Part shown: piece after piece, positions 42,711-52,151 of the stretch
Layout of the letters: every line of letters begins with the position of its first letter
How positions within the stretch are numbered: position 1 is the first letter of the stretch
Assembly (NCBI GenBank): GCA_003053925.1
Contig: QBKD01000001.1
Coordinates: 1,364,001-1,428,000 of the forward strand
Direction: 5' to 3'
Origin: Microbacteriaceae bacterium MWH-Ta3
GTDB taxonomy: Bacteria > Actinomycetota > Actinomycetes > Actinomycetales > Microbacteriaceae
DNA length: 64,000 nucleotides
Notes under the pieces: model-generated
The model's database searches: none
What the model saw: the letters and a program-made list of their open reading frames with translations, nothing else
Told to the model about the DNA's origin: nothing
Made by a program: the position numbers and the translations under genes

Positions 42711-44789
42711 GTGGCATCTTCTGAATATTCCGCTCGTCATCTCAGTGTCCTTGAGGGCCTCGAGGCGGTCCGCAAGCGTCCCGGAATGTATATCGGTTCA
42801 ACCGATGAACGCGGATTGATGCACTGCATCTGGGAAATCATTGACAATTCGGTAGACGAGGTCCTCGCGGGTCATGGTTCAACAATCGGCATTCGTCTGC
42901 ACAACGATGGAAGTATCGAAGTCCACGACACCGGCCGTGGAATTCCCGTCGATATCGAGCCTCGAACAGGCTTGTCCGGTGTCGAGGTGGTGTTCACCAA
43001 ATTGCACGCGGGTGGAAAGTTTGGTTCGGGTTCGTACACAGCATCGGGCGGTCTGCACGGTGTCGGTGCGTCGGTCGTGAATGCGTTGTCCGAGCGCCTT
43101 GATGTATTCGTGGATCGCGACGGGAAGACGCATGCGATGTCATTCCACCGCGGTGAACCGGGCGTGTTTGATGACTCCGACGAACCGTCGCCACGGAACG
43201 CCTTCACTCCATTTGTCGCCCAGAGCGAACTGCGGATTGTAGGAAAGACCGCGAAGGGAGTGACCGGGACACGGGTGCGATGGTGGCCCGACCGCGAGAT
43301 TTTTGGTTCCGCATCGGATATTTCCCTAGACAACTTGTTAGCCCGCGCCCGACAGACGGCCTTCCTGGTCAGTGGCTTGTCGATGACGGTAGACGATAAC
43401 CGCAAGGGTGCGAACGATCACTATTCCTTCGCGTTTGACGGGGGCATTTCGGAATTCACCGAATTTTTAGCACCCGACGAGGCGCTCACGTCGGTATGGC
43501 GACTCGATGGGGAAGGAACCTTCGTCGAGACCGTTCCCGTTCTCAACGACGACGGGCATATGGTGTCCACCGAGATAGAACGCACGTGTCACGTTGACAT
43601 CGCACTGCGCTGGGGAACGGGTTACGATGTCGTCCAGAAGAGCTTTGTCAACATCATCGCAACGCCCAAGGGCGGTACACATATCGCAGGTTTCGAGCAG
43701 GCGATGCTTAAGACAATCCGCGCCGAGGTGGACAAAAATTCTCGGCGGCTCAAGGTGGGCAACGACAAAATCGAAAAGGATGACATTCTCAACGGCATGA
43801 CGTCGGTCGTAACGGTCCGTCTTGCCGAGCCTCAATTCGAGGGTCAGACCAAGGAAATCCTCGGCACCCCCGCAGTGCGACAGGTCGTGTCACAGGTGGT
43901 AACGCGTGCGCTGGACGCAAAGTTTGCATCGACCAAACGCGAAGACAAAGCCCAGACGTCCCTCGTGTTGGACAAGGTTGTCGCCGAGATGAAGAGCCGC
44001 ATTTCGGCTCGCACACACAAGGAAAACCAACGGCGCAAGAACGCACTGGAATCCTCGACCCTTCCCGCCAAGCTGGTGGATTGCCGCAGCAATGAATTTG
44101 AGAGATCCGAACTATTTATCGTCGAGGGCGATTCGGCGCTCGGCACCGCAAAATTGGCGCGTGATTCAGAATTTCAGGCGTTGTTGCCCATTCGAGGCAA
44201 GATTCTGAACGTCCAGAAGGCGTCCGTTAGTGACATGCTGTCGAACTCGGAATGTGCGGCGATTATTCAGGTGATTGGTGCGGGTAGCGGACGAACCTTT
44301 GACATTGAACAGGCACGCTACGGCAAGGTCATCATCATGAGCGACGCGGATGTAGATGGCGCCCATATTCGCACCCTGTTGCTCACACTGTTTTTCAAGT
44401 ACATGCGGCCTTTGGTCGAGGCGGGGCGTGTGTATGCGGCAGTTCCACCGCTTCACCGCATCGTTGCTATCAATGCGGGTTCCAAGCCCAACGACGTGGT
44501 GTACACCTATTCCGAGGCAGAATTGCACTCCACGTTGGAGGCATTGCGTAAGGCGGGCAAGAAGTGGCAAGAGCCCATTCAGCGGTACAAGGGCTTGGGC
44601 GAAATGGATGCTGACCAGCTTGCCGACACCACGATGAGCCTCGCGCATCGTACGCTGCGCCGGGTGACGGTCACCGACCTCGAGGCCGCATCTCATGTTT
44701 TTGAGCTGCTGATGGGCAATGAGGTTGCGCCTCGACGCGATTTCATCGTGGCGGGGGATGGCCTCGACCGCGATCGAATCGACGTCTAG
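42711..44789 (+). CDS. parE: Type IIA DNA topoisomerase subunit B (ParE/GyrB-like)
   Basis: A 692-residue ATPase subunit of a type IIA topoisomerase. The GHKL motifs are present: EIIDNSVDEVLAGHG, DTGRGIPVDIE and GGLHGVGASVVNALS. The TOPRIM motif is FIVEGDSALGTA with MSDADVDGAHIRTLLLTL. Start is GTG at 42711 with GAAAGG upstream. Pairing with the convergent ParC-like gene downstream and the location beside sigA support the topoisomerase IV-like assignment over GyrB, although Microbacteriaceae also have gyrB elsewhere. Confidence 0.93.
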   Translation: MASSEYSARHLSVLEGLEAVRKRPGMYIGSTDERGLMHCIWEIIDNSVDEVLAGHGSTIGIRLHNDGSIEVHDTGRGIPVDIEPRTGLSGVEVVFTKLHAGGKFGSGSYTASGGLHGVGASVVNALSERLDVFVDRDGKTHAMSFHRGEPGVFDDSDEPSPRNAFTPFVAQSELRIVGKTAKGVTGTRVRWWPDREIFGSASDISLDNLLARARQTAFLVSGLSMTVDDNRKGANDHYSFAFDGGISEFTEFLAPDEALTSVWRLDGEGTFVETVPVLNDDGHMVSTEIERTCHVDIALRWGTGYDVVQKSFVNIIATPKGGTHIAGFEQAMLKTIRAEVDKNSRRLKVGNDKIEKDDILNGMTSVVTVRLAEPQFEGQTKEILGTPAVRQVVSQVVTRALDAKFASTKREDKAQTSLVLDKVVAEMKSRISARTHKENQRRKNALESSTLPAKLVDCRSNEFERSELFIVEGDSALGTAKLARDSEFQALLPIRGKILNVQKASVSDMLSNSECAAIIQVIGAGSGRTFDIEQARYGKVIIMSDADVDGAHIRTLLLTLFFKYMRPLVEAGRVYAAVPPLHRIVAINAGSKPNDVVYTYSEAELHSTLEALRKAGKKWQEPIQRYKGLGEMDADQLADTTMSLAHRTLRRVTVTDLEAASHVFELLMGNEVAPRRDFIVAGDGLDRDRIDV

Positions 44790-44798
44790 GCCGCTGCG

Positions 44799-44841
44799 AC
44801 CGGTGGGTGGTGCGGCATCGCGTACACCACACCCGACCGGT
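44799..44841. terminator. Imperfect hairpin between convergent parE and parC
   Basis: ACCGGTGGGTGGTG at 44799-44812 pairs, with two small bulges, with CACCACACCCGACCGGT at 44825-44841. It occupies most of the 54-base gap and could terminate both transcripts. Confidence 0.5.
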
Positions 44842-44843
44842 TG

Positions 44844-47294
44844 TTACAGCGTCGTCGTCGAGTTAAACGTCGCGGCGGACTCGCCAATCGTGGCGATGAC
44901 GTCGGCCAAGGGCGAGCCGCTGCCGTCACGCTTGCCCAGATCGACGGGAAGTTCACGAGGGCTGCCATCCGCCGCCACCGCAAGCGGAGAGACTCCCACC
45001 CACGCCAGAGACAGACCAATTTCGCCCTTCAGGAGCGCGTGTGCTCGCACACCGCCCGTCCCTCGTCCCTTCCCGGGGAACTCAGAAAATAGTGTTACCT
45101 TTGCACGGCCGGGGTCTGCTCCGGCCAGGGTTGCTTCGGCGGCTGTCACTGTTACAACATGCGCGGTGCCGGGTTCGACGGAGGCGAATGTAATGGCAAC
45201 GTCGCCATCGCTCAAATTGATTCCCGCCACTCCCGAAGCGCCAATTCCCTGCGGCCTCACCTGAGACGCGGGGAAGTGAAGTAATTGGGTCTTATGGCTG
45301 ACGAAGACTAGTTCGTGGGTATCGGGCGCGACGGCTGCACCAATTACTTCGTCCTTGTCATCGATGGTAAATATTCCAAATTCCGATTTGTTGGGGAACG
45401 TCGAGGGATCCACGCGCTTAACCACACCACGACGAGTGCCCATGCCGATCGGATCGGTACCGAACGGTACGACCGCAACGATGCGCTCGCCACGCTCCAC
45501 ACCAATCACGTAATCCGAAAGTCGCGAGCCGGCCGCCAGGGAAACAGACGTCATCGGAGCGGATGGAAGGTCAACGGGCGAGAATCGAATGAGTCGACCG
45601 CGCGAGGTCACGGCGGCAATATCGCCACGAACCGTTGTGGGAACAACGGTCAGAAGCGCATCATGCTTGGTGCGTTGCGTGGCAACCGGGATGTCGCCCT
45701 CTGCATCTATCCGCACAGCACGGCCCGTGGTTGACACAAGTACGCGGCACGGCAAATCTTCAATTTCCAGGTTCGTGCCACCCGAGTTGCTGGTGCGGGC
45801 CGATACCGCTTCACCGGCGGATTCCATCAGTGAGGTGCGTCGCGCTGTGCCAAATCGTGTCGCGGTGTCTGATAATTCCTGGCTCACGGTTGCGCGAATG
45901 AGACGTGGCGATGCGAGGAGTTCGGTTAATGACGCAATCTCGGCGCGCAAGGCATCGCGTTCCGATTCCAATTCAACACGCGAAAACTTCGTCAATCGGC
46001 GCAAGCGCAGTTCCAGGATGTATTCGGCCTGAATTTGCGACAGATCAAAAACCGTTTGCAACTTCGTGCGTGCCGCATCCACATCATCCGATGTGCGGAT
46101 GACCTGAATCACGTCATCAATATCGAGAATCGCGATCAACAGGCCGTCGACAAGGTGAAGTCGTTCCTGACGTCGTGCCAATCGATACGCGGATCGTCGG
46201 CTCACGACCTCGATACGGTGTTCCACGAACACCCGCAACATGTCCTTTAGCCCGAGTGTCTGGGGCCGGCCGTCAACAAGCGCAACATTGTTGATCGAGA
46301 AACCATCCTCGATCGGTGTCAGTTTATAGAGCTGCTCGAGGACAGCTTCCGGCGAGAATCCCGTCTTCACTTCGATGACAAGGCGTAGGCCATTTTTCCG
46401 GTCAGTGAGGTCAGTCACATTGCTGATGCCGATGATTTTCTTCTTTGCAACACCGTCCTTGATGCGTTCAATCACACGTTCGGGACCCACCAGGTAGGGG
46501 AGTTCGGTGATGACGATTCCCTGTTTTCGGGCCGAGATGTGTTCAATCGTGGAACGCGCTCGCGTACGGAAGGAACCCTTTCCTGTCGCGTAGGCCTCGC
46601 GAATGCCATCAAGGCCCACGATCACGCCGCCGGTGGGCAGGTCCGGTCCTGGCACAAACTCCATGAGTTCATCCAGGGTGGCATCGGGGTTTTCAATGAG
46701 GTGCCGAGCTGCCGCGATGACCTCGGTGAGATTGTGCGGCGCCATGTTCGTCGCCATGCCCACCGCAATGCCGCTCGCGCCGTTGACCAGCAGGCTGGGG
46801 AACGCCGACGGCAGCACCGATGGTTGCATGATGGAACCGTCATAGTTCGGGACGAAATCAACGACATCCTCGTCGAGGCCGTCCACCATTGCCATGGCCT
46901 CGGGTCGAAGTTTGGCTTCGGTGTATCGCGAGGCGGCGGGGCCGTCATCCAGCGAACCAAAGTTGCCGTGGCCGTCCACAAAGGGGACTCGCAATGTGAA
47001 CGACTGAGAGAGTCGCACCAGGGCATCGTAGATTGCGCTATCGCCGTGAGGGTGCAGCTTGCCCATCACCTCGCCGACCACGCGTGCACTCTTAACGTAC
47101 CCGCGCTCGGGACGCAGACCCATCTCTGCCATTTGGTACAAAATTCTGCGCTGAACGGGCTTCATTCCATCGCGTGCGTCGGGAAGCGCGCGAGAATAGA
47201 TAACGGAGTACGCATATTCCAGGAACGACCCCTGCATTTCATGCGAAAGGTCAACGTCGTCAATACGTTCGGAAACAGAAGGAGAGGTGCTCAC
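44844..47294 (-). CDS. parC: Type IIA DNA topoisomerase subunit A (ParC/GyrA-like)
   Basis: An 816-residue breakage-reunion subunit. The N-terminus reads [22 protein letters not shown], followed by [10 protein letters not shown], and the catalytic tyrosine near residue 123 in [10 protein letters not shown]. The C-terminal third is a beta-pinwheel DNA-wrapping domain ([17 protein letters not shown]). GTG at 47294 is chosen since the family N-terminus begins there; the frame continues upstream through the divergent gene without homology. The start codons of the two divergent genes are only one base apart. Confidence 0.92.
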   Translation of the reverse strand: MSTSPSVSERIDDVDLSHEMQGSFLEYAYSVIYSRALPDARDGMKPVQRRILYQMAEMGLRPERGYVKSARVVGEVMGKLHPHGDSAIYDALVRLSQSFTLRVPFVDGHGNFGSLDDGPAASRYTEAKLRPEAMAMVDGLDEDVVDFVPNYDGSIMQPSVLPSAFPSLLVNGASGIAVGMATNMAPHNLTEVIAAARHLIENPDATLDELMEFVPGPDLPTGGVIVGLDGIREAYATGKGSFRTRARSTIEHISARKQGIVITELPYLVGPERVIERIKDGVAKKKIIGISNVTDLTDRKNGLRLVIEVKTGFSPEAVLEQLYKLTPIEDGFSINNVALVDGRPQTLGLKDMLRVFVEHRIEVVSRRSAYRLARRQERLHLVDGLLIAILDIDDVIQVIRTSDDVDAARTKLQTVFDLSQIQAEYILELRLRRLTKFSRVELESERDALRAEIASLTELLASPRLIRATVSQELSDTATRFGTARRTSLMESAGEAVSARTSNSGGTNLEIEDLPCRVLVSTTGRAVRIDAEGDIPVATQRTKHDALLTVVPTTVRGDIAAVTSRGRLIRFSPVDLPSAPMTSVSLAAGSRLSDYVIGVERGERIVAVVPFGTDPIGMGTRRGVVKRVDPSTFPNKSEFGIFTIDDKDEVIGAAVAPDTHELVFVSHKTQLLHFPASQVRPQGIGASGVAGINLSDGDVAITFASVEPGTAHVVTVTAAEATLAGADPGRAKVTLFSEFPGKGRGTGGVRAHALLKGEIGLSLAWVGVSPLAVAADGSPRELPVDLGKRDGSGSPLADVIATIGESAATFNSTTTL

Positions 47295-47295
47295 A

Positions 47296-48411
47296 ATGTC
47301 CGTAATGTTACCCGCGCTAACGGCCAAGGACCGTAGCCTCGCCGCTGTGCTGCAAAGTTGCTTTCGTGCGGTGTCCGGAGAGCGAAATAATCTGAATCTT
47401 AAGCCCGTTCGACACGCCATCATCGTGCTCGTGGACGGCCTCGGAGAGACAAATCTTTTGGCGCGCAAGGCACATGCGCGCACACTCACGGCGGCAACGG
47501 GCCCCTCAATCTCCGCCGGCTTTCCCACCACCACTGCCTCGATGTTGACGTCACTCATGACGGGCGTCGATCCCGGTGTCCACGGACTCGTGGGGTATTC
47601 GGTCCGCAATCCTGCGACGGGACTCATCGTCAATCAGCTCAGTGGTCTGGATTCACTGCACGTGGAATCGTGGCAACCCGTGCCCACCATTTGGGAAACA
47701 GAGTCCCAGATCCCGTCGTGGGTTATCGCGTCGGCTCGTTACGCGCACTCAGGTCTTACCAGAGCGACACTTCGAGGAGCGGAATATCACGCAGCACAGA
47801 CCTATCCTGAACGCCTCGATGCGGTCAACCGCTTTCTGAAAACCACACCGCGCGGCGTGGCCTATGTGTATGTTCCAGAACTTGACATGACTGCTCATGC
47901 ATCGGGCGTAGGAAGCGATCAGTGGATTCGGCGGCTAGAAGACCTCGACGGCTTCGTCGCTGACCTGACCACAATTCTGGGATCGAAAGATGGAATGGTG
48001 GTCACGGCCGACCACGGGGTTATCGACATTGCCGAACACAATCGTGTCATCGTACCCGCCGATTCGCCGCTACTTCAGGGTGTTCTCACGGGAGGTGAGC
48101 CTCGATGCGTGCACCTTTATGTCGACGATGCAGAACGAGTAGGTGACGTTGTGTCGTTGTGGCATGACGCCGAATCATCGCGCGCCATTATCGCGACGCG
48201 AGACGTGGCAATCGAGCGCGGTTGGTTCGGTGAAGTCAGTGACGAGCATTACGCCCGCATCGGGGACGTCATTGTGTTACCGAAGGGGGAGCGGGTGTAT
48301 TTCGACGCACGAGTTGCAAGCGCGAGCGCATTGTCAATGGTGGGTCACCACGGGGGAATGACACCGGCCGAGATGGTCGTTCCTCTGAAGAGGTTCGGAG
48401 CCTTCGCCTAG
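47296..48411 (+). CDS. Alkaline-phosphatase-superfamily phosphodiesterase/nucleotide pyrophosphatase
   Basis: A 371-residue metal-dependent enzyme of the type I phosphodiesterase fold. Metal and nucleophile positions are visible: D in IVLVDGLG, T in FPTTTASM (nucleophile), D and H in PELDMTAHASG, DH in VTADHGVID and H in VGHHGGMTPAEM. No signal peptide is present, so it acts in the cytoplasm. The substrate is unknown. The gene between parC and sepH is conserved in this order in related Actinobacteria. Alternative ATG codons occur at 47296 and 47305. It overlaps sepH by four bases at the 3' end. Confidence 0.85.
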   Translation: MSVMLPALTAKDRSLAAVLQSCFRAVSGERNNLNLKPVRHAIIVLVDGLGETNLLARKAHARTLTAATGPSISAGFPTTTASMLTSLMTGVDPGVHGLVGYSVRNPATGLIVNQLSGLDSLHVESWQPVPTIWETESQIPSWVIASARYAHSGLTRATLRGAEYHAAQTYPERLDAVNRFLKTTPRGVAYVYVPELDMTAHASGVGSDQWIRRLEDLDGFVADLTTILGSKDGMVVTADHGVIDIAEHNRVIVPADSPLLQGVLTGGEPRCVHLYVDDAERVGDVVSLWHDAESSRAIIATRDVAIERGWFGEVSDEHYARIGDVIVLPKGERVYFDARVASASALSMVGHHGGMTPAEMVVPLKRFGAFA

Positions 48412-49412
48412 TCGTCTTCGGGACGTGTGCCGAAGACGATTTCATCCCACGACGGCATATTGGGCCGAGTTCGCTTGTGCGATCGCGAGGGAGTCGAATC
48501 TGTGAATGAATCGTCGCTCTCGCGAGCGGCGTGTGGAGCGGTGGGCGTCGGATCAATGGGGTTCCCCGCGTCGTCTAGAGCGATGATGGGAATCGAACCC
48601 GTAGAGGGATGCGAAGACATCGCATTCGCACGTTCGCCGCGGCGGCGCTGTAATTCTTCCAGCAAGTCGGCGGGTGCGGTGAGTTCGGGGTCGACGAACG
48701 GTAGTTCGGCGGCTTCGGCGGTAGTGCCCGAAGTGTGAATGACCGTTGTGCCCGTGTCGGACGGTGCGGTCACCGGCGACACAGCGCTCAGGTGTGCTGG
48801 TAGCGGCTCGAATTGTCCGCTGTCGAATCGAATGGGTTCCGTTTCCGCAACCACACGTAATGGCGGGAATAACGACGAATCCGATGCATTCGCCTTTGAC
48901 AGGCGCACTGCTGCGGTATTCGTCGGGTGCAGCGTCAATTTGCGTGAATCGAAGGTCCACGTCGCTTCATCCGCAACATCTCCCACGAGTACCGAGATTG
49001 CGATGACCCATTCGTCATCCAGACGATATGACTGCCAGCGGACAATTTCGCCGCCCTGTTCGGCGAGCTTGTGTTCGAGGGCTTCCCGGAACGTCATTCC
49101 GTCGGCCATCCCTTGCACGGTCACCGCCTGCGCGCGCTCGAGCACAAATCCCAACTCAGCGAGCACGGGGCCTTCGTACCGTTCGACATGGGCAACCGAT
49201 TCACCCGTTCGTTCTGCGACCTCGGCAACGCTCAGGCCAGAGCGCAATAAGGCCTGCAGTTCGCGCGGTGAGACGGAACTTGTGGCGGGGGCAATCCGTG
49301 GCTTGAGCGCGGCCCGCACGTCATCGGTGAGTTCCATCGTGTACAGCTGACCACTATCGGAAACGGCGCTAATCACACCGGCATCGATGCCGATAATCGT
49401 GAGCTTCTCCAC
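48408..49412 (-). CDS. sepH: Septation protein SepH (DUF3071)
   Basis: A 334-residue protein of the actinobacterial SepH family, which binds FtsZ and promotes its assembly at division. The N-terminal DUF3071 domain has LTIIGIDAGVISAVSDSGQLY and a helix-turn-helix-like segment LLRSGLSVAEVAERTGESVAHVERYEGPVL. The C-terminal half is Ser/Thr/Pro-rich and disordered, ending in PSWDEIVFGTRPEDD, the conserved SepH tail. GTG at 49412 has a strong GGGAAGGGAA ribosome binding site. A 16-bp palindrome lies 18 bases upstream. Confidence 0.92.
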   Translation of the reverse strand: MEKLTIIGIDAGVISAVSDSGQLYTMELTDDVRAALKPRIAPATSSVSPRELQALLRSGLSVAEVAERTGESVAHVERYEGPVLAELGFVLERAQAVTVQGMADGMTFREALEHKLAEQGGEIVRWQSYRLDDEWVIAISVLVGDVADEATWTFDSRKLTLHPTNTAAVRLSKANASDSSLFPPLRVVAETEPIRFDSGQFEPLPAHLSAVSPVTAPSDTGTTVIHTSGTTAEAAELPFVDPELTAPADLLEELQRRRGERANAMSSHPSTGSIPIIALDDAGNPIDPTPTAPHAARESDDSFTDSTPSRSHKRTRPNMPSWDEIVFGTRPEDD

Positions 49413-49429
49413 GTCGGTTCCCTTCCCTT

Positions 49430-49445
49430 GCACAAGTACTTGTGC
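49430..49445. promoter_or_regulatory. 16-bp palindrome upstream of sepH
   Basis: GCACAAGTACTTGTGC is perfectly self-complementary, centred 26 bases before the sepH start, in the 149-base space shared with the divergent DUF4193 gene. The rest of that space is T/A-rich on the DUF4193 side, with several TTTTG repeats (49470-49504). Confidence 0.5.
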
Positions 49446-49561
49446 CGAGAATACCGCGCTTTGGCGCGCAGTTTTTGCACAATTTTGAGCCGTTTTGCAT
49501 TTTGGCGGAATGTGTCGCAAACTATCCCCGCAGATACGCACAACGAAAGGTTGTAATCGAC

Positions 49562-49855
49562 ATGGCGGAACGTGACCCGGACCAGCGCAAGGGCGATGAA
49601 GACGTAGAGTCGCTTCAAGCTCTCCAGGAGCGAGTTCCCGTAGTGCGCGGAATGTCCGACTTCGATGATGCGGACAATCCCGACAGTTTAGAGATGGGCG
49701 GCCAGGATCTGGCCAACATTGAACTGGACGTTGTTGTATTGCCCCCGCAGGCAGACGAATTCACGTGCATGGAGTGCTTCCTTGTGAAGCACCGTTCGCA
49801 GATTCATCACGAGTCCCCTGCATCAGGCCCCGTGTGCACGGAGTGCGCTGCCTAG
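49562..49855 (+). CDS. DUF4193 family zinc-binding protein
   Basis: A 97-residue acidic protein with two CxxC-type pairs at the C-terminus, FTCMECFLVKHRSQ and PVCTECAA, forming a likely zinc ribbon. This is the actinobacterial DUF4193 family, highly conserved and of unknown function. GAAAGG precedes the ATG at 49562. The location between sepH and dut is the conserved actinobacterial order. Confidence 0.9.
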   Translation: MAERDPDQRKGDEDVESLQALQERVPVVRGMSDFDDADNPDSLEMGGQDLANIELDVVVLPPQADEFTCMECFLVKHRSQIHHESPASGPVCTECAA

Positions 49856-49898
49856 AAGGTATCGATGTCTGCCAATTTGTGCAGCGATGCTCTGGCCA

Positions 49899-49915
49899 CG
49901 CGACTGTAAGTCGCG
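49899..49915. terminator. Hairpin between DUF4193 and DUF3093
   Basis: CGCGACT-GTA-AGTCGCG is a perfect 7-bp stem with a 3-nt loop in the convergent gap, with short T runs downstream on the plus side (GGCTTTGG, CGTTT). It would serve both genes. Confidence 0.55.
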
Positions 49916-49928
49916 GGCTTTGGCACGT

Positions 49929-50354
49929 TTAGCGGGCGTTCAGTATCTCGGCGACTCGCTCGGGGCGCCGAGTCGACACGAACCAAAATGGAGTGGGGTC
50001 TTCGGGATCGGTGATGTCAATGGTGACCGCTGTGGGGATCCAGGCTCGTAACAGTTTCCATGACCGTGCGTCATGAAGCGCAGCGCGGCGTTCGGTCCGT
50101 GCAATCGGTGTTACGGCGCCAATTATCGAACGGCTAATCGTCGCGCGTCCGGCACGCACCTCTGATTCTGTAATTACGAGAAGCGGCGCCCACACGAAAA
50201 GCCACAACTCTGCGGCGACCAAAAGCACAATGGCCCAGGCGATTCCGAAAATAACCGAGATGGGCGCAAACATCCCGTAACCCAGCGGCAATAACAGCGC
50301 AAGTGCCAGGTGGAAGGTCATGGGTGGAGTCAGTCGCTCGCGGTACACAATCAT
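49929..50354 (-). CDS. DUF3093 family membrane protein
   Basis: A 141-residue protein with two membrane segments (about residues 12-30 and 36-58), then a soluble part containing SEVRAGRATI and the C-terminal STRRPERVAEIL. It matches the actinobacterial DUF3093 family, normally encoded next to dut. The ATG at 50354 is chosen because YRERLTPP is the usual family N-terminus. Function unknown. Confidence 0.87.
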   Translation of the reverse strand: MIVYRERLTPPMTFHLALALLLPLGYGMFAPISVIFGIAWAIVLLVAAELWLFVWAPLLVITESEVRAGRATISRSIIGAVTPIARTERRAALHDARSWKLLRAWIPTAVTIDITDPEDPTPFWFVSTRRPERVAEILNAR

Positions 50355-50374
50355 GTATCTATTCGACCATGTAA

Positions 50375-50380
50375 TACGCT
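50375..50380 (+). promoter_or_regulatory. -10 element for a leaderless dut transcript
   Basis: TACGCT, six bases, GTG at 50387. It is the same hexamer and spacing as before pepA. Confidence 0.45.
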
Positions 50381-50386
50381 GTGCTG

Positions 50387-50836
50387 GTGACCGTTTCCCC
50401 AATGGTGTTGATTACTGGCGCTTCTGCCCCGACATATGCCCATGCCGGCGATGCGGGAGCCGATTTGTGCTCCACTGTGAACATTACGCTGGCTCCCGGC
50501 GAGCGTGCCGCGATCCCCACAGGTCTGTCCATTGCGCTTCCGTCCGGTTTTGCCGCATTTGTTATGCCGCGCAGTGGGCTGGCGTTGAAACACGGTATTG
50601 CACTCGTTAATTCCCCGGGGACTATTGATGCGGGGTATCGCGGTGAAATCGCCGTGATAATAATGAACACCGATCGTACTGAGCCCTTCACCGTCTCAGT
50701 GGGTGATCGCATTGCGCAATTGGTGATAATGCCGGTTGTGCGTGCAGAATTTGTTCCCGTGGCAGAACTGCCCGGGACGGAACGTGGCGAGGGTGGGTTT
50801 GGTTCCACCGGTGTCACCCGAAAGGACAACTCATGA
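50387..50836 (+). CDS. dut: dUTP diphosphatase
   Basis: A 149-residue trimeric dUTPase that hydrolyses dUTP to dUMP, keeping uracil out of DNA. The five motifs are present, including [29 protein letters not shown] and the C-terminal [11 protein letters not shown] that closes the active site. GTG at 50387 is preferred for its position relative to TACGCT; an ATG at 50402 is possible. The stop overlaps the DUF3710 start (ATGA). Confidence 0.94.
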   Translation: MTVSPMVLITGASAPTYAHAGDAGADLCSTVNITLAPGERAAIPTGLSIALPSGFAAFVMPRSGLALKHGIALVNSPGTIDAGYRGEIAVIIMNTDRTEPFTVSVGDRIAQLVIMPVVRAEFVPVAELPGTERGEGGFGSTGVTRKDNS

Positions 50837-51405
50837 GCGAATCGACAATGGCCGTAAAAAGTGCACCCGCGGACAGAGCTGTCGCCGGTCCGCTCGATGT
50901 GTCGGAGTCGAACCCCGCGCAGCCATTCATCGACTTGGGCGCGCTGAAGATTCCGCCGCGCGAAACGATGCAAATGCGCCTCGAGATTGAAGAATCGACG
51001 AAGCGCGTTGTCGCCGTCACGCTCGAATTAGCGGGTTCCACGGTTCAGTGTCAGGTATTTGCGGCCCCCCGCAGCACCGGGCTGTGGGCCGAAATTCGCG
51101 GCCAGGTAGCCGAACAGCTGTCGAAACAGGGCGGAACGTCGACCGAAATTGATGGTCCCTTCGGGCCGGAACTCGCGGCGATGGTTCCTGTCGCGGATGG
51201 TGCCCCGCGTCCCGTCCGCTTTGTGGGAGTTGATGGCCCCAAGTGGTTCCTGCGCGGAGTCATTTCGGGGCCTGCTGCGGAAGGTGGCGTAGCAGCCACT
51301 GACATCGAATCTGTGTATCGCTCGCTGGTGGTGAACCGCGGAACGGAACCGTTGCCTCCGCGCGAACTTCTGCCGATGCGCGTGCCTCAGCAGCCGGGAG
51401 CATAA
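50833..51405 (+). CDS. DUF3710 family protein
   Basis: A 190-residue soluble protein of the actinobacterial DUF3710 family: [18 protein letters not shown] near residue 36, [27 protein letters not shown] and the [11 protein letters not shown] ending. Function is unknown. It overlaps dut by four bases and is followed four bases later by the DUF3159 gene, the standard dut operon of Actinobacteria. Confidence 0.9.
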   Translation: MSESTMAVKSAPADRAVAGPLDVSESNPAQPFIDLGALKIPPRETMQMRLEIEESTKRVVAVTLELAGSTVQCQVFAAPRSTGLWAEIRGQVAEQLSKQGGTSTEIDGPFGPELAAMVPVADGAPRPVRFVGVDGPKWFLRGVISGPAAEGGVAATDIESVYRSLVVNRGTEPLPPRELLPMRVPQQPGA

Positions 51406-51409
51406 CGCA

Positions 51410-52123
51410 GTGACAGGTCCCGAGCCCGTGAAGCCGGGAGTGGCTGACATCGCGGCGAAGTCCGGTTGGGCCGTCGTAACACCGGGCGAAAACCCCACGG
51501 CTTCCCAGCTTTTTGCTGCAATTGGGGGAGTCCGCGGGCTCATCGAATCGATTGCACCCGGTCTTTTGTTTCTGGTGGTCTACACTGCCACAGCAAGTGT
51601 GGTTCCCTCCGTCCTTGCTCCCGTAGCCGTGTCGGTGATTCTCATCCTGGTACGCATCATTCGACGTGAACCCGTCATGCCTGCGGTGTCGGGTGCGATT
51701 GGATTAGCCCTGTCCGCGGGAATTGCGTTGTTCTCGGGGCGTGCGGAGGACAACTTCATACCGGGGTTCATCACTAACGGCGTAAGTATTGCGGTATTGC
51801 TGCTGTCGTTGCTTATACGCCGACCCCTTATCGGCGTTTTCGCCGCCGCATTGACGGCGGATCACGGATGGCGCGAATCTCGACCGAAGTATTACCGGGC
51901 CCTGATTGCGACTGTGGGATGGATGGGTGTGTTTTCGCTGCGCCTCATCGTGGAGCTACCGCTGTACTTTGCGCAGGCAACCGGTGCATTGGCGGCGGCA
52001 AAGCTCATTCTGGGTGTACCCCTGTATGCCGCGATGTTGTGGGTGACCTGGTTGCTCATGCGCGGAATCTTTGGCGGCGCGGGTGAATCGCAACCGAAAA
52101 ACGCCGCGCAGACGGCAGAATAG
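51410..52123 (+). CDS. DUF3159 family membrane protein
   Basis: A 237-residue membrane protein with about six hydrophobic segments, of the DUF3159 family. Visible family features are IGGVRGLIESIAPGLLFLVVYT at about residue 40 and the late DHGWRESRPKYYRALIATVGW loop. Function unknown. It starts at GTG 51410, four bases after DUF3710, and is the last gene of the dut block before acn. Confidence 0.88.
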   Translation: MTGPEPVKPGVADIAAKSGWAVVTPGENPTASQLFAAIGGVRGLIESIAPGLLFLVVYTATASVVPSVLAPVAVSVILILVRIIRREPVMPAVSGAIGLALSAGIALFSGRAEDNFIPGFITNGVSIAVLLLSLLIRRPLIGVFAAALTADHGWRESRPKYYRALIATVGWMGVFSLRLIVELPLYFAQATGALAAAKLILGVPLYAAMLWVTWLLMRGIFGGAGESQPKNAAQTAE

Positions 52124-52151
52124 AATCATAGAAAAAGACTGAGGAGTACCT

